Source: Bacillota bacterium (GTDB lineage Bacteria; Bacillota; UBA4882; UBA8346). Taken from it: a stretch of 64,000 nucleotides of DNA. The DNA lies in assembly GCA_029974635.1 (NCBI GenBank), contig JARKQY010000035.1:34247-98246 (forward strand), given 5' to 3'. This document shows positions 1-6,872 of this stretch, one piece after another. Made by a program: the position numbers and the translations under genes. The notes under the pieces were generated by a model. The model searched no databases. It was not told the origin of the DNA and was given only the letters and a program-made list of their open reading frames with translations. The stretch's first letter is position 1. Each line of letters opens with the position of its first letter.

Positions 1-284
1 TGTTATGCGGATTGGTGAAAGTAAGTATCTGCCTATTTTGCACCGCAAACGGCCTGGCTAAAATTTTTAATACGCATGATTACCGGGTATTGCTGGCTCC
101 GGTGGCTCTGTTAAACGTCAGTCTGGCTTTATTTATTTATCCCAGTATGCAAGCAATGTTCGAATGGGTGAATGTATACCGGTATTATGCTATCCCCTTC
201 CAAATCCTTTTGCCCTTATTGATCTGGATCTGCGCAGAAGCCAAACTCCGTTTATCAAAAACCGGGGCCATTGAAAAAGACTAA
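1..284 (+). CDS. Spore germination permease, GerAB family (C-terminal part only)
   Basis: The reading frame is open from the left edge of the window, so only about the last 93 residues are seen. They contain two hydrophobic segments, one around LLNVSLALFIYPSM and one around IPFQILLPLLIWI, and a short charged tail. This is the typical ending of GerAB-type inner-membrane permeases, which sit in the spore inner membrane and form part of nutrient germinant receptors. A small membrane ORF follows 19 bp downstream, as is often seen after ger operons. The assignment rests on the C-terminal pattern only. An in-frame TTG at position 12 is not likely to be a real start. Confidence 0.72.
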   Translation, partial: LCGLVKVSICLFCTANGLAKIFNTHDYRVLLAPVALLNVSLALFIYPSMQAMFEWVNVYRYYAIPFQILLPLLIWICAEAKLRLSKTGAIEKD

Positions 285-303
285 AAAACGCGGGTGAATA
301 TGA

Positions 304-525
304 ATGGATCTTACGATGATACTCATCATGACACTGGTATACGGTTTATTTTTATTGCTGGACTTCATTCCCATTTACCGGGGTAAAAATCGTAAGATAA
401 CCTGGTTGTATTTAAGTTTATTTATCCTTTCATATTCGATGACCGTTCTTATCGGTTTTGGAGTAAACCTCCCCAGTCCCGCTCCACTGATTAAAAGTAT
501 AATTACTTCTTTAGGTATTTTCTGA
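304..525 (+). CDS. Small two-TM membrane protein after the ger permease
   Basis: This is a 73-residue hydrophobic protein with two predicted membrane spans (about residues 3-21 and 32-52). It ends in a short segment containing a PSPAPLI motif. The ATG at 304 has a GGGTGA ribosome site six bases upstream. Small membrane proteins of this size and with a similar proline-rich ending are often found directly behind gerABC genes in Firmicutes, so a link to the germinant receptor is inferred. The function is unknown. Its last 23 bp overlap the end of the convergent hydrolase gene. Confidence 0.6.
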   Translation: MDLTMILIMTLVYGLFLLLDFIPIYRGKNRKITWLYLSLFILSYSMTVLIGFGVNLPSPAPLIKSIITSLGIF

Positions 526-1408
526 GGAATTCAAGCTGATCCGAAATAACCTGATTCCGCATTTCTCCAGTATATAGGCCAAAATGCCCCACAGAATATT
601 TTCGTAGTTCCCCTTTGGGCGCCTTCCTGGCTATTGCCATTGCAAACCCAGCGGAAGCTTGCAGATCATGCTCGGCAACGCAAAACAAGATAGGCATGTT
701 AATACGTTCTGCCGTTCCTTCCCGATATCGGGGCATTCCAAAGGCAATCCGGGGAGCAAACTCGTTGCGCCATTTTGAATCTTCGCCTACGGTAGCATCT
801 ACAACGGGTTTTGCGTCGGGTTCGGTCATTGCTGCAAACTCTCCCGGATTTCCTACTACTGGAATTAAATGGGGCGGAAGACCCACTAAGCCATGTATTG
901 TGTCCCTGAGGGCAGCCAATAAAAGCCTAATCTGAACTTTGGCAGAGGCCTTTTCGTTGCTTCCACCCTTAAATGCATCAATAAAGGGGACCTGGGCAAT
1001 GACCGCAACAATCTTTGGATCCTTTGCCGCAACGTCGATTACATGCCCACCGGAAAGAGAAGAACCCCACAGAGCAATTTGATCCGGATTTATCATATCC
1101 AGGCTGCGGGCAAAAGCAATTGCCGCATGGTAATCCTCCCGCTGTTTACGTATATGAATAACTTGCCGCGGCTCTCCTCCGCTTTCCCCGAAATTTCGGT
1201 AATCAAAGGCAAAGACTGCAAACCCGTTTAATGCAAACTGACCGGCAAATACAGGTATTCCAATAGAATCTTTGGTTCCACTGAAACCATGGGCCATAAC
1301 AATGCAGGACAGTTTTCCCGGCGCTCCGGCAGGGAGATATAAATCGGCCGCACATTTTACCCCCGCTGACTCAAAAAATAATTTTGATTTAGTCATGCCA
1401 TTATTCAT
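503..1408 (-). CDS. Alpha/beta hydrolase (esterase/dienelactone hydrolase-like)
   Basis: A 301-residue single-domain alpha/beta hydrolase. The oxyanion-side motif HGFSGTKD is near residue 40. The nucleophile elbow is GSSLS at 115-119 (Ser117 most likely nucleophile, a G-x-S-x-small variant rather than strict GxSxG). An acidic residue lies in AEHDLQ and the catalytic His in SVGHFGLY near 275. There is no signal peptide, so it is cytoplasmic. The ATG at 1408 follows an AGGAGGG site. The gene lies 82 bp downstream of the tetR gene on the same strand and could be cotranscribed and controlled by it (inference). The substrate cannot be read from the sequence; related proteins include peptidase S15-like and acetyl-xylan-esterase-like enzymes. 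Confidence 0.82.
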   Translation of the reverse strand: MNNGMTKSKLFFESAGVKCAADLYLPAGAPGKLSCIVMAHGFSGTKDSIGIPVFAGQFALNGFAVFAFDYRNFGESGGEPRQVIHIRKQREDYHAAIAFARSLDMINPDQIALWGSSLSGGHVIDVAAKDPKIVAVIAQVPFIDAFKGGSNEKASAKVQIRLLLAALRDTIHGLVGLPPHLIPVVGNPGEFAAMTEPDAKPVVDATVGEDSKWRNEFAPRIAFGMPRYREGTAERINMPILFCVAEHDLQASAGFAMAIARKAPKGELRKYSVGHFGLYTGEMRNQVISDQLEFLRKYLKK

Positions 1409-1490
1409 GTTTATACCCTCCTGTCTAAAATATTATCTCTGAAGTCGGTGAGGTGTGGAATAAGTAGCTTTCTCAAGGCATCCCGACTCT

Positions 1491-2165
1491 TTAAAAACTG
1501 CTTAATTCGTCGCTAATTGATTTAAAATACTTCAACAGATTTAAACTGCCTGGTTTCGCGCCGAGAATCCTTTCGATCATCTCCTCCGCCGCTTGTGCCG
1601 CTAATTTTATTTCGCTGCCGGATCCGATTGGAATTTTGATGGTGTTGTGCAGGGATACAGCCCACATTAATAAAGTGTCAGCTATAAACTCAGGATGTTC
1701 AGTTTTAAATAAATTCTCCCGAACCCCCTGCTTGATAATTGAGACGAAATAGGGTGATATTTCCGCTGCCATCTTCGTTGCCAGCCTGCTATGGATTGCC
1801 ATATTTTTTTCCCGGTTAAAAAGCCCGGCAAGCCGCTTGATACCTTTGCCCTGTAATCCAAATTGATTTATAATGGTTTCCAATATCCGATGAATTTTTT
1901 CAATGGCGTTTGCTTCTTCGTTTTCAACAATTTTTTTTATTTTGCCGGTAATATATTGAATGTATTTCTGTGAAATTGCGTTCAGTATCTCTTCCTTGGC
2001 TTTAAAATAATAGTAGAAGAGCCCTTTGGCCACTCCTACTTTAGCCACAATATCGTTAACTGAAGTATTTTCATATCCTTTTGCAATAAATAATTCTTCG
2101 GCGGCATTTATTATCTCTTCCTTTCTTTCTTCCGGGTCTTTTATAATCCTGACGATAAAAATCAC
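1491..2165 (-). CDS. TetR/AcrR-family transcriptional regulator (start uncertain)
   Basis: A protein of about 220 residues with an N-terminal TetR helix-turn-helix (AAEELFIAKGYENTSVNDI, then GVAKGLFYYYF) and a helical ligand-binding C-terminal half. The only standard start codon upstream of the conserved RIIKDPEERK segment is a GTG at 2165, but that GTG lies inside the ribosome-binding sequence AGGAGGTGA. Homologues normally begin at or next to the RIIKDPEE segment, where this gene has GTC, ATC and ATT codons. Either a rare ATT/ATC start is used or the start codon has mutated. Two operator-like palindromes and a near-consensus promoter lie upstream, so autoregulation is likely. The effector is unknown. 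Confidence 0.85.
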   Translation of the reverse strand: MIFIVRIIKDPEERKEEIINAAEELFIAKGYENTSVNDIVAKVGVAKGLFYYYFKAKEEILNAISQKYIQYITGKIKKIVENEEANAIEKIHRILETIINQFGLQGKGIKRLAGLFNREKNMAIHSRLATKMAAEISPYFVSIIKQGVRENLFKTEHPEFIADTLLMWAVSLHNTIKIPIGSGSEIKLAAQAAEEMIERILGAKPGSLNLLKYFKSISDELSSF

Positions 2166-2178
2166 CTCCTCAATTCAT

Positions 2179-2195
2179 ACTGACCATCGGTCAGT
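2179..2195. promoter_or_regulatory. TetR operator 1 (17-bp palindrome)
   Basis: A perfect inverted repeat with 7-bp arms, ACTGACC-ATC-GGTCAGT, just downstream of the -10 box and just upstream of the ribosome site of the TetR gene. Size and symmetry fit a TetR-family dimer site. Confidence 0.7.
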
Positions 2196-2205
2196 TACAG
2201 TTCAT

Positions 2206-2234
2206 ATTATATCCTTTTACTGACCAACAGTCAA
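2206..2234 (-). promoter_or_regulatory. Sigma-A promoter of the tetR gene
   Basis: Read on the minus strand: -35 TTGACT (2229-2234), a 17-bp spacer, and -10 TATAAT (2206-2211). Both hexamers are at or near consensus. The -35 element is embedded in operator 2 and the expected start site falls at or just before operator 1. Confidence 0.75.
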
Positions 2235-2235
2235 T
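2219..2235. promoter_or_regulatory. TetR operator 2 (imperfect palindrome over -35)
   Basis: ACTGACC-AAC-AGTCAAT shares the left arm of operator 1 exactly and has a 5/7 matching right arm. It overlaps the -35 box. Its centre is 40 bp from the centre of operator 1, about four helical turns, so both dimers would face the same side of the DNA. Confidence 0.6.
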
Positions 2236-2283
2236 ACTAGTTTCGAATTACTAAATATTGAGTCCTTTACATAGACGTAAAAA

Positions 2284-2309
2284 AGCCCGCAGTTTAAAAG
2301 CTGCGAGCT
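2284..2309 (-). terminator. Rho-independent terminator (minus orientation)
   Basis: A stem of about 9 bp, AGCCCGCAG/CTGCGAGCT with one mismatch, followed on the minus strand by a run of six T. It would end transcription coming from the right, that is from the LuxR-type gene remnant. Confidence 0.6.
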
Positions 2310-2394
2310 TGGACGTTTTTTTGGTAAAAGCGGCTACCCACCTTGCGTGATCCACCGCATACCCCGAGATAGAATAATTAGAACATGTATTTCC

Positions 2395-2520
2395 CTAAAA
2401 GCTTTTCTCTCCGATACGTTCCAGCTTTCGCAGCAACTCCCGTTTATTCCGCACCTGTAACTTTTCATAATATTTCTACTACTACGGCTTTTCATCCGGG
2501 AATTTTTCGTCCGGCAAACA
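2395..2520 (-). pseudogene. Remnant of a LuxR-type HTH protein C-terminus
   Basis: After three consecutive TAG codons (2476-2484) the minus strand reads KYYEKLQVRNKRELLRKLER and then a stop at 2395. This matches the last helix of LuxR/NarL-type HTH domains (pattern KLxVxNRxELL). No helix-turn-helix proper is found upstream; the frame runs into the region where the kelch gene starts. A minus-strand terminator remains behind it. I read it as the tail of a destroyed regulator gene. The match is short, so the family call is tentative. Confidence 0.4.
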
Positions 2521-2521
2521 A

Positions 2522-3424
2522 ATGGACGTGGGGTTAGTCGCAACCTCTCTGAGAGCCCCCGACGGTTGGACGCGGGCGCAAGTTTGGACTCCCAGAGCAA
2601 GTATGCTGACTGACCCTGATCGTTACCAATACGCCAGTGCCGTACTTAATAACAAAATCTATGTTTTTGGCGGAAAAAATAATGATGGCGCTTTGCGTAG
2701 CGCTGAAGTTTACGATCCGGTATCCGACACCTGGAGTCCCTTGCCCGATATGCCGGAAGCCCGTTCTGACCAAAAGTGCGTGGTTTTTAACGGTAAAATC
2801 TATTTTATCTGGAATGTGCCAACGTTGATTGATTCCATGAATCATGTAAACTGGTTCGATCCGGGGACCAATACCTATGTGTGGGAATCCAACGATTATT
2901 CGGGTTACAATTTTTTTGACGCCGGCGTAGTGCTTAATGGCGCGATGTATGCCCTGCATTCGAATCAAGACCGTCTTGAACTTTATAAATATCAGCCGGG
3001 AAGTTTGATAACTTACCCGCCACAGGGAGTTTTTCCAGAAATGACTGTTTCAAGCGATTGGGTGAGTGTGGGTCTCTTTAATAATGTCCCTTATTATGGC
3101 GGGGGTACCTTCCAAGTGGTAAATAACCAAATCTATCTAATTGGGGGCTATAGGGATCTCTACCAGCAGATTGATATTGGCTCGGGTTCATCCTTTACCA
3201 TGAGTCAGCCGAACCACCGGGGCATAGGAAGTTGTGTAGTTAATAATAAAATCTATGTGATTGGCGATGGTTATACGGAAGTGTACGATCCCGCAATGAA
3301 TACCTGGACTGTTAAATCCCCCATGTTGATTAACCGATCCGTTACCTGCGAGGCCGTCAACGGGATTGTGTATATCATCGGCGGGGGCATGGTGGAAGCT
3401 TACGACCCCAATAAGGACTATTAA
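2522..3424 (+). CDS. Kelch-repeat beta-propeller protein, probably 5'-truncated
   Basis: About 300 residues made of kelch motifs: VLNNKIYVFGGKN, AEVYDPVSDTWSPLPDMPEA, VFNGKIYFI, VVNNQIYLIGGY, VVNNKIYVIGDG, AVNGIVYIIGGG. Each repeat is a four-stranded propeller blade. Secreted kelch proteins usually have a signal peptide or partner domains; none is present here. The ATG at 2522 has no ribosome site, and the first 25 residues do not look like kelch sequence. The gene begins exactly where the LuxR-type remnant on the other strand is cut off, so I infer a rearrangement joint and a truncated gene. The partner bound by the propeller is unknown. Confidence 0.7.
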   Translation: MDVGLVATSLRAPDGWTRAQVWTPRASMLTDPDRYQYASAVLNNKIYVFGGKNNDGALRSAEVYDPVSDTWSPLPDMPEARSDQKCVVFNGKIYFIWNVPTLIDSMNHVNWFDPGTNTYVWESNDYSGYNFFDAGVVLNGAMYALHSNQDRLELYKYQPGSLITYPPQGVFPEMTVSSDWVSVGLFNNVPYYGGGTFQVVNNQIYLIGGYRDLYQQIDIGSGSSFTMSQPNHRGIGSCVVNNKIYVIGDGYTEVYDPAMNTWTVKSPMLINRSVTCEAVNGIVYIIGGGMVEAYDPNKDY

Positions 3425-3540
3425 AATTGCTGTGGGACCTAAGGAAAAGAAGCTAACGTTAAATAAGTGTTAGCCGCAATAAATATCGATAATCATGTGG
3501 AAACGCACCCAAAAAGCCCCCGCTATGCTGGTAATGCGAC

Positions 3541-5163
3541 TCAGTTCCTGACCATCTCCAGCAACTCCTCCAGGCTCTTTTTGCCGAAGAGGAGCCGGGT
3601 ATCATTCACCACGATGGCTGGAACACTCATCATAGAATACTTGTTTTTAAATTCCGGGAACCTGGCTAGATCGATCATCTCCGCCTCGATCAACGGATTC
3701 TTCAGGGCCATCAACTGTGCCGCAGTCACCACCTCCGGACAAAGGGTGCAGGATAGGGAAACGCCGATCTTGAGATTTACGGGTTGATCCACCGCCCGGA
3801 TTCCGGCCAAAAGATTCTGGTCGATCTCCTGGCCGGGGCCGGCGGCGTTATACAGGGCCAAAATAAAGGAGTTGATCTCATGGCCCCCGGGAATCCCGTG
3901 GAACTGAACGCCCGTGTACTTACCGTCCGGATCCAAAAGCGCCAGGGTGGGAAAGATGGTGGCGTTGATCTCCCTTTCCCGCTCCGGATCTTCGCCTTGA
4001 TTCAAAATCTCCACCTGCACCTTGTCGGTGAGGGCAGTGAGATCCGCCAGAAATCCTTGCAATTCCCCGCTAATTTCACTGGTTTCATTCAAAATGGCTA
4101 CCAGGCCAATGTGGTTTTGAAAGCGGGTAAAAATCTGCCTGAGCTGGGTTTGGAGTTCGCTGTCAAAAAATACCGCTGCCGGTTGTTCGGAAGAAGACCC
4201 CGCTTCACTCCTGATCCCCAGTTGCTCCTTTTTGGCTTCAATATATTTCTCAGCCGCCGCGGCCGCCAACGCGCCGTCCGCAACTGCCGTAACAAGCTGG
4301 CGGAGGATTTTCGGACGAATATCCCCCGCGGCATAGACACCGTCAATATTTGTTTTTAAATTTTCATCCGTAAGAATATACCCAAATTTATCAAGGGTAA
4401 GCTGTCCGGCATATTCGGCACTCTGCGGGATATAGCCGGCGAATACGAACACGCCGAAGGATAAATCACTCTCCGCCACATCATAGCGCCAGGTTTCTCC
4501 GGTCTGATTGTTGACGAATCTGGCGTATTTAAGAACCTTCTCACCGCCTATCTCCAGCACCTCGGTGTTGAATTTTACCTCGATCTTCGGATGCGCCAGC
4601 ACCTTGTCGGCTATGGTTTTGGCGCATGTAAATTCCGGCTCTCTGGCAATGATGGTCACTTTTTTGGCATACCGGGTGAGGTAAAGGGCTTCTTCCGCTG
4701 CCGCAAAACCGGCGCCGATGACGAAAACATCCATGTCCGTGAAAAACTCGCCGTCGCAAGTGGCGCAGTAACCGATACCTCTTCCCCGGAACGTCTCCTC
4801 GCCTTCAAAGCCCAGTACCCTGGGCTTTGAACCGGTGGCGATGATGACCCCCAAGGCTTCATACTCCCCCACGGAGGTTTTTACCTTTTTGACCTCCTGC
4901 GAAAAATCCACCGACTGCACCGTAGCATTGAGAAACTCAACCCCGAAGCTCTCCGCCTGTTTCTGCATGGTCTGAGCCAACTCTTCGCCGGAAGTATGAA
5001 GAATACCGGGATAATTCACGATCTCCGCCGTGATTTTAATTTGTCCGCCGGCCCGATCTTTATCCAAAATGAGGGTTTTCAACCTTGAACGGCCCGCATA
5101 AATTCCAGCCGTCATGCCCGCGCTGCCGGCGCCGATGATAATAAGATCATAAAGGTTCTTCAT
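3541..5163 (-). CDS. Thioredoxin reductase fused to a C-terminal two-thioredoxin-fold domain (AhpF-like, permuted)
   Basis: A 540-residue flavoprotein. The N-terminal 310 residues are a thioredoxin reductase: FAD site IIGAGSAGM (9-17), redox-active CATC (Cys133/Cys136), NAD(P)H-binding FVIGAGFAAAE and the closing motif YAAGDIR. The C-terminal 190 residues form a double thioredoxin-fold region with a CTLC disulfide at 472-475 and the cis-proline segment SVPAIVVN. AhpF has the same parts in the opposite order. The gene starts 9 bp after ahpC, so it most likely recycles that peroxiredoxin with NAD(P)H. Its start is the ATG at 5163. Confidence 0.9.
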   Translation of the reverse strand: MKNLYDLIIIGAGSAGMTAGIYAGRSRLKTLILDKDRAGGQIKITAEIVNYPGILHTSGEELAQTMQKQAESFGVEFLNATVQSVDFSQEVKKVKTSVGEYEALGVIIATGSKPRVLGFEGEETFRGRGIGYCATCDGEFFTDMDVFVIGAGFAAAEEALYLTRYAKKVTIIAREPEFTCAKTIADKVLAHPKIEVKFNTEVLEIGGEKVLKYARFVNNQTGETWRYDVAESDLSFGVFVFAGYIPQSAEYAGQLTLDKFGYILTDENLKTNIDGVYAAGDIRPKILRQLVTAVADGALAAAAAEKYIEAKKEQLGIRSEAGSSSEQPAAVFFDSELQTQLRQIFTRFQNHIGLVAILNETSEISGELQGFLADLTALTDKVQVEILNQGEDPEREREINATIFPTLALLDPDGKYTGVQFHGIPGGHEINSFILALYNAAGPGQEIDQNLLAGIRAVDQPVNLKIGVSLSCTLCPEVVTAAQLMALKNPLIEAEMIDLARFPEFKNKYSMMSVPAIVVNDTRLLFGKKSLEELLEMVRN

Positions 5164-5172
5164 GGATAATAC

Positions 5173-5736
5173 CTAAATTTTTCCGACCAGATCAAGGGTC
5201 GGTTTGAGGGTTTGAGCTCCGGGCCGCCACTTGGCGGGGCAAACTTGGTCGCCATGGGCAGCTACAAATTGCGCCGCCTGTACCTTGCGCAGAAGCTCAG
5301 CCGCTTCCCGGCCGATGTTGTTAGCGTTCACTTCATAGGATACAATCTTTCCCTCGGGATTGATGACAAAGCTGCCGCGAAGCGCCAAGCCCTCATCCTC
5401 AATGTAAACCTCAAAATCCTTGGTAATTTTGCCAGTCGGGTCGGCAATCATGGGGTAAGTGATTTTTTTAATGGTCTCCGAAGCATCGTGCCATGCTTTA
5501 TGCACGAAATGGGTGTCGGTGGAAACGGAATAGATCTCGCAGCCGATATCCCTGAACTCAGCATAATGATCCGCTAGATCGCCGAGTTCGGTGGGGCAGA
5601 TAAAGGTAAAGTCGGCGGGATAAAATACGAATACCGACCACTTCCCTAGTAAATCCGCTTTGGTTACCTCTTTAAACTGGCCGTTTACAAAGGCCTGGGC
5701 TTTAAAATCAGTTACTTCTTTTCCGATTAAGGACAT
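5173..5736 (-). CDS. ahpC: Peroxiredoxin AhpC (typical 2-Cys)
   Basis: A 187-residue cytoplasmic peroxidase that reduces hydrogen peroxide and organic hydroperoxides. The peroxidatic Cys47 is in DFTFICPTE and the resolving Cys166 is in DQVCPAKW, the AhpC-type C-terminal pair. Length is normal for the family. The ATG at 5736 has an AGGAGG site. It is the middle gene of perR-ahpC-reductase: 63 bp after perR and 9 bp before the flavoprotein that should reduce it. Control by PerR through the promoter upstream of perR is inferred. Confidence 0.95.
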   Translation of the reverse strand: MSLIGKEVTDFKAQAFVNGQFKEVTKADLLGKWSVFVFYPADFTFICPTELGDLADHYAEFRDIGCEIYSVSTDTHFVHKAWHDASETIKKITYPMIADPTGKITKDFEVYIEDEGLALRGSFVINPEGKIVSYEVNANNIGREAAELLRKVQAAQFVAAHGDQVCPAKWRPGAQTLKPTLDLVGKI

Positions 5737-5799
5737 GTTTGAATACCTCCTATTTATTTATACTTATATTCTGTCAGCAAAATGCTGCCGGAATATTGA

Positions 5800-6198
5800 T
5801 TAACTATTTTTTTTACAGGCGGGGCAAATACCGCTAAACAGCATGGTACGGCTTTCCACCGCAACCCCCGTAGAGGCCTCCACCACTTTGTCAAGCTGAC
5901 GGAGAAGCTCCGGCGGGATAGCATCGCAGTCCGTATCAAAAATCCGGCCGCAACGGTTGCAGACAATATGATAATGTTCATTCGGGTTTTGGTCGAAGCG
6001 ATCCGGGGAATCTGAAAAGGGCAGCCGCATAATCTCTCCTTCACCAGCCATGGTATTAAGATTCCGGTAGACGGTACCGAGGCTTATCTGGGGATAGTCC
6101 TTTAAAATTTCCCCGTATATCTCCGCGGCGGTAGGATGATCCAGCAATTGAAGAGCTTCTGCAATCATCTTTTTTTGGGTACTGAACCTTCGGTTCAT
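5800..6198 (-). CDS. perR: Peroxide-sensing Fur-family repressor PerR
   Basis: 132 residues, Fur fold. Structural zinc ligands are C80-x2-C83 and the C-terminal CPAC. The residues that bind regulatory iron or manganese in B. subtilis PerR all have counterparts: His21 in HPTAAEIY, Asp69 in DRFDQ, His75 and His77 in EHYHI, and Asp88 in RIFDTD. An Asp at that last position is the mark of PerR rather than Fur. The recognition helix is ISLGTVYRNLN. A GGAG site lies eight bases before the ATG. A long palindrome covers its promoter, so autoregulation with ahpC and the reductase is expected. Confidence 0.9.
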   Translation of the reverse strand: MNRRFSTQKKMIAEALQLLDHPTAAEIYGEILKDYPQISLGTVYRNLNTMAGEGEIMRLPFSDSPDRFDQNPNEHYHIVCNRCGRIFDTDCDAIPPELLRQLDKVVEASTGVAVESRTMLFSGICPACKKNS

Positions 6199-6211
6199 CG
6201 ATAGACTCCAG

Positions 6212-6256
6212 ATTATTAATTAATAATAGTAATCATTACTATTATTAATTAATAAT
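6212..6256. promoter_or_regulatory. PerR operator: perfect 45-bp palindrome
   Basis: Two 22-bp arms around a single C at 6234. The central 15 bp, TAGTAATCATTACTA, has the 7-1-7 form of Fur/PerR boxes. Each flank (ATTATTAATTAATAAT) is itself a palindrome, so two or three overlapping dimer sites are possible. It overlaps the -10 box and start site of the perR promoter. Confidence 0.75.
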
Positions 6257-6282
6257 ATATGCTTTCTTCACTATTTTGTCAA
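6254..6282 (-). promoter_or_regulatory. Sigma-A promoter of the perR-ahpC-reductase operon
   Basis: On the minus strand: -35 TTGACA (6277-6282, perfect), 17-bp spacer, -10 TATATT (6254-6259). The 45-bp operator begins inside the -10 box, so a bound repressor would block polymerase. Confidence 0.75.
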
Positions 6283-6357
6283 TAGCTACAATAAATAAAT
6301 CCGGGATGAATTGAAAAAAATAAAATATAATTTTAAAGGCAGGGCTGGTGAAAGGTA

Positions 6358-6846
6358 TTGGGCTTTACTGATAACCTAAGTCTATTATTTTGGCCGGGAT
6401 TGGCAATTGTTTTCGGCATCCCGACCATGCTTTTTATACCCCGCAAAGAATATAAGAAGTTTTTTATTTTTGGTTTCACTCTGGGCGGTATCATTGATAT
6501 CATTAGCATCATTGTATTTGGCAATCTATTGGGGGTATTTTCATATCGTTCCGGTCCCCTCGTGGTATCCGGAATTCCAATTTTCATACCGATCGCATTT
6601 ACTTTTGCATGGATGATTTTCTTCTATTTTTTACCGGTCAGAATGGAATTTTTAATTCCCTATATCATAGGCTTCAGCGGTTTTGCAGTACTCATAGGGT
6701 TTGTCGAGGAAAACTTGGGGTATTTCCAGTACCATCACGGTTTTATCCAAAGCGCGTTAGTGACGGCAGTCGTCTTTCTCCTGTGGTTTGGCTTCTCCGC
6801 ATGGGTCTATAGACATTATGCGCCAAAACTGCCTGCCGCCGGATAA
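6358..6846 (+). CDS. Five-TM membrane protein of unknown function
   Basis: 162 residues with about five hydrophobic spans (roughly 6-26, 34-58, 70-93, 99-115, 130-152) and no recognised catalytic motif. The start is a TTG at 6358 preceded by GAAAGG. It is divergent from the perR operon, with its 5' end about 100 bp beyond the PerR operator, and it overlaps no other gene. It resembles small integral membrane proteins found in many spore formers, but I cannot assign a family. Regulation by PerR is possible only if its promoter lies within 6257-6350, where I see no clear signal. Confidence 0.6.
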   Translation: MGFTDNLSLLFWPGLAIVFGIPTMLFIPRKEYKKFFIFGFTLGGIIDIISIIVFGNLLGVFSYRSGPLVVSGIPIFIPIAFTFAWMIFFYFLPVRMEFLIPYIIGFSGFAVLIGFVEENLGYFQYHHGFIQSALVTAVVFLLWFGFSAWVYRHYAPKLPAAG

Positions 6847-6872
6847 TAAAATCACACTCTTACATAATGAGT

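Noticed and set aside
615..1231. Plus-strand open frames opposite the hydrolase gene
   Set aside because: They lie antisense to a well-supported alpha/beta hydrolase and show no protein family features.
2334..2600. 88-codon minus-strand frame with many Arg and Ser
   Set aside because: Its composition is that of an out-of-frame reading; the LuxR-like similarity is in a different frame of the same strand.
6257..6357. PerR control of the divergent five-TM membrane protein gene
   Set aside because: No plus-strand promoter could be seen overlapping the palindrome; the gene starts more than 100 bp away from it.
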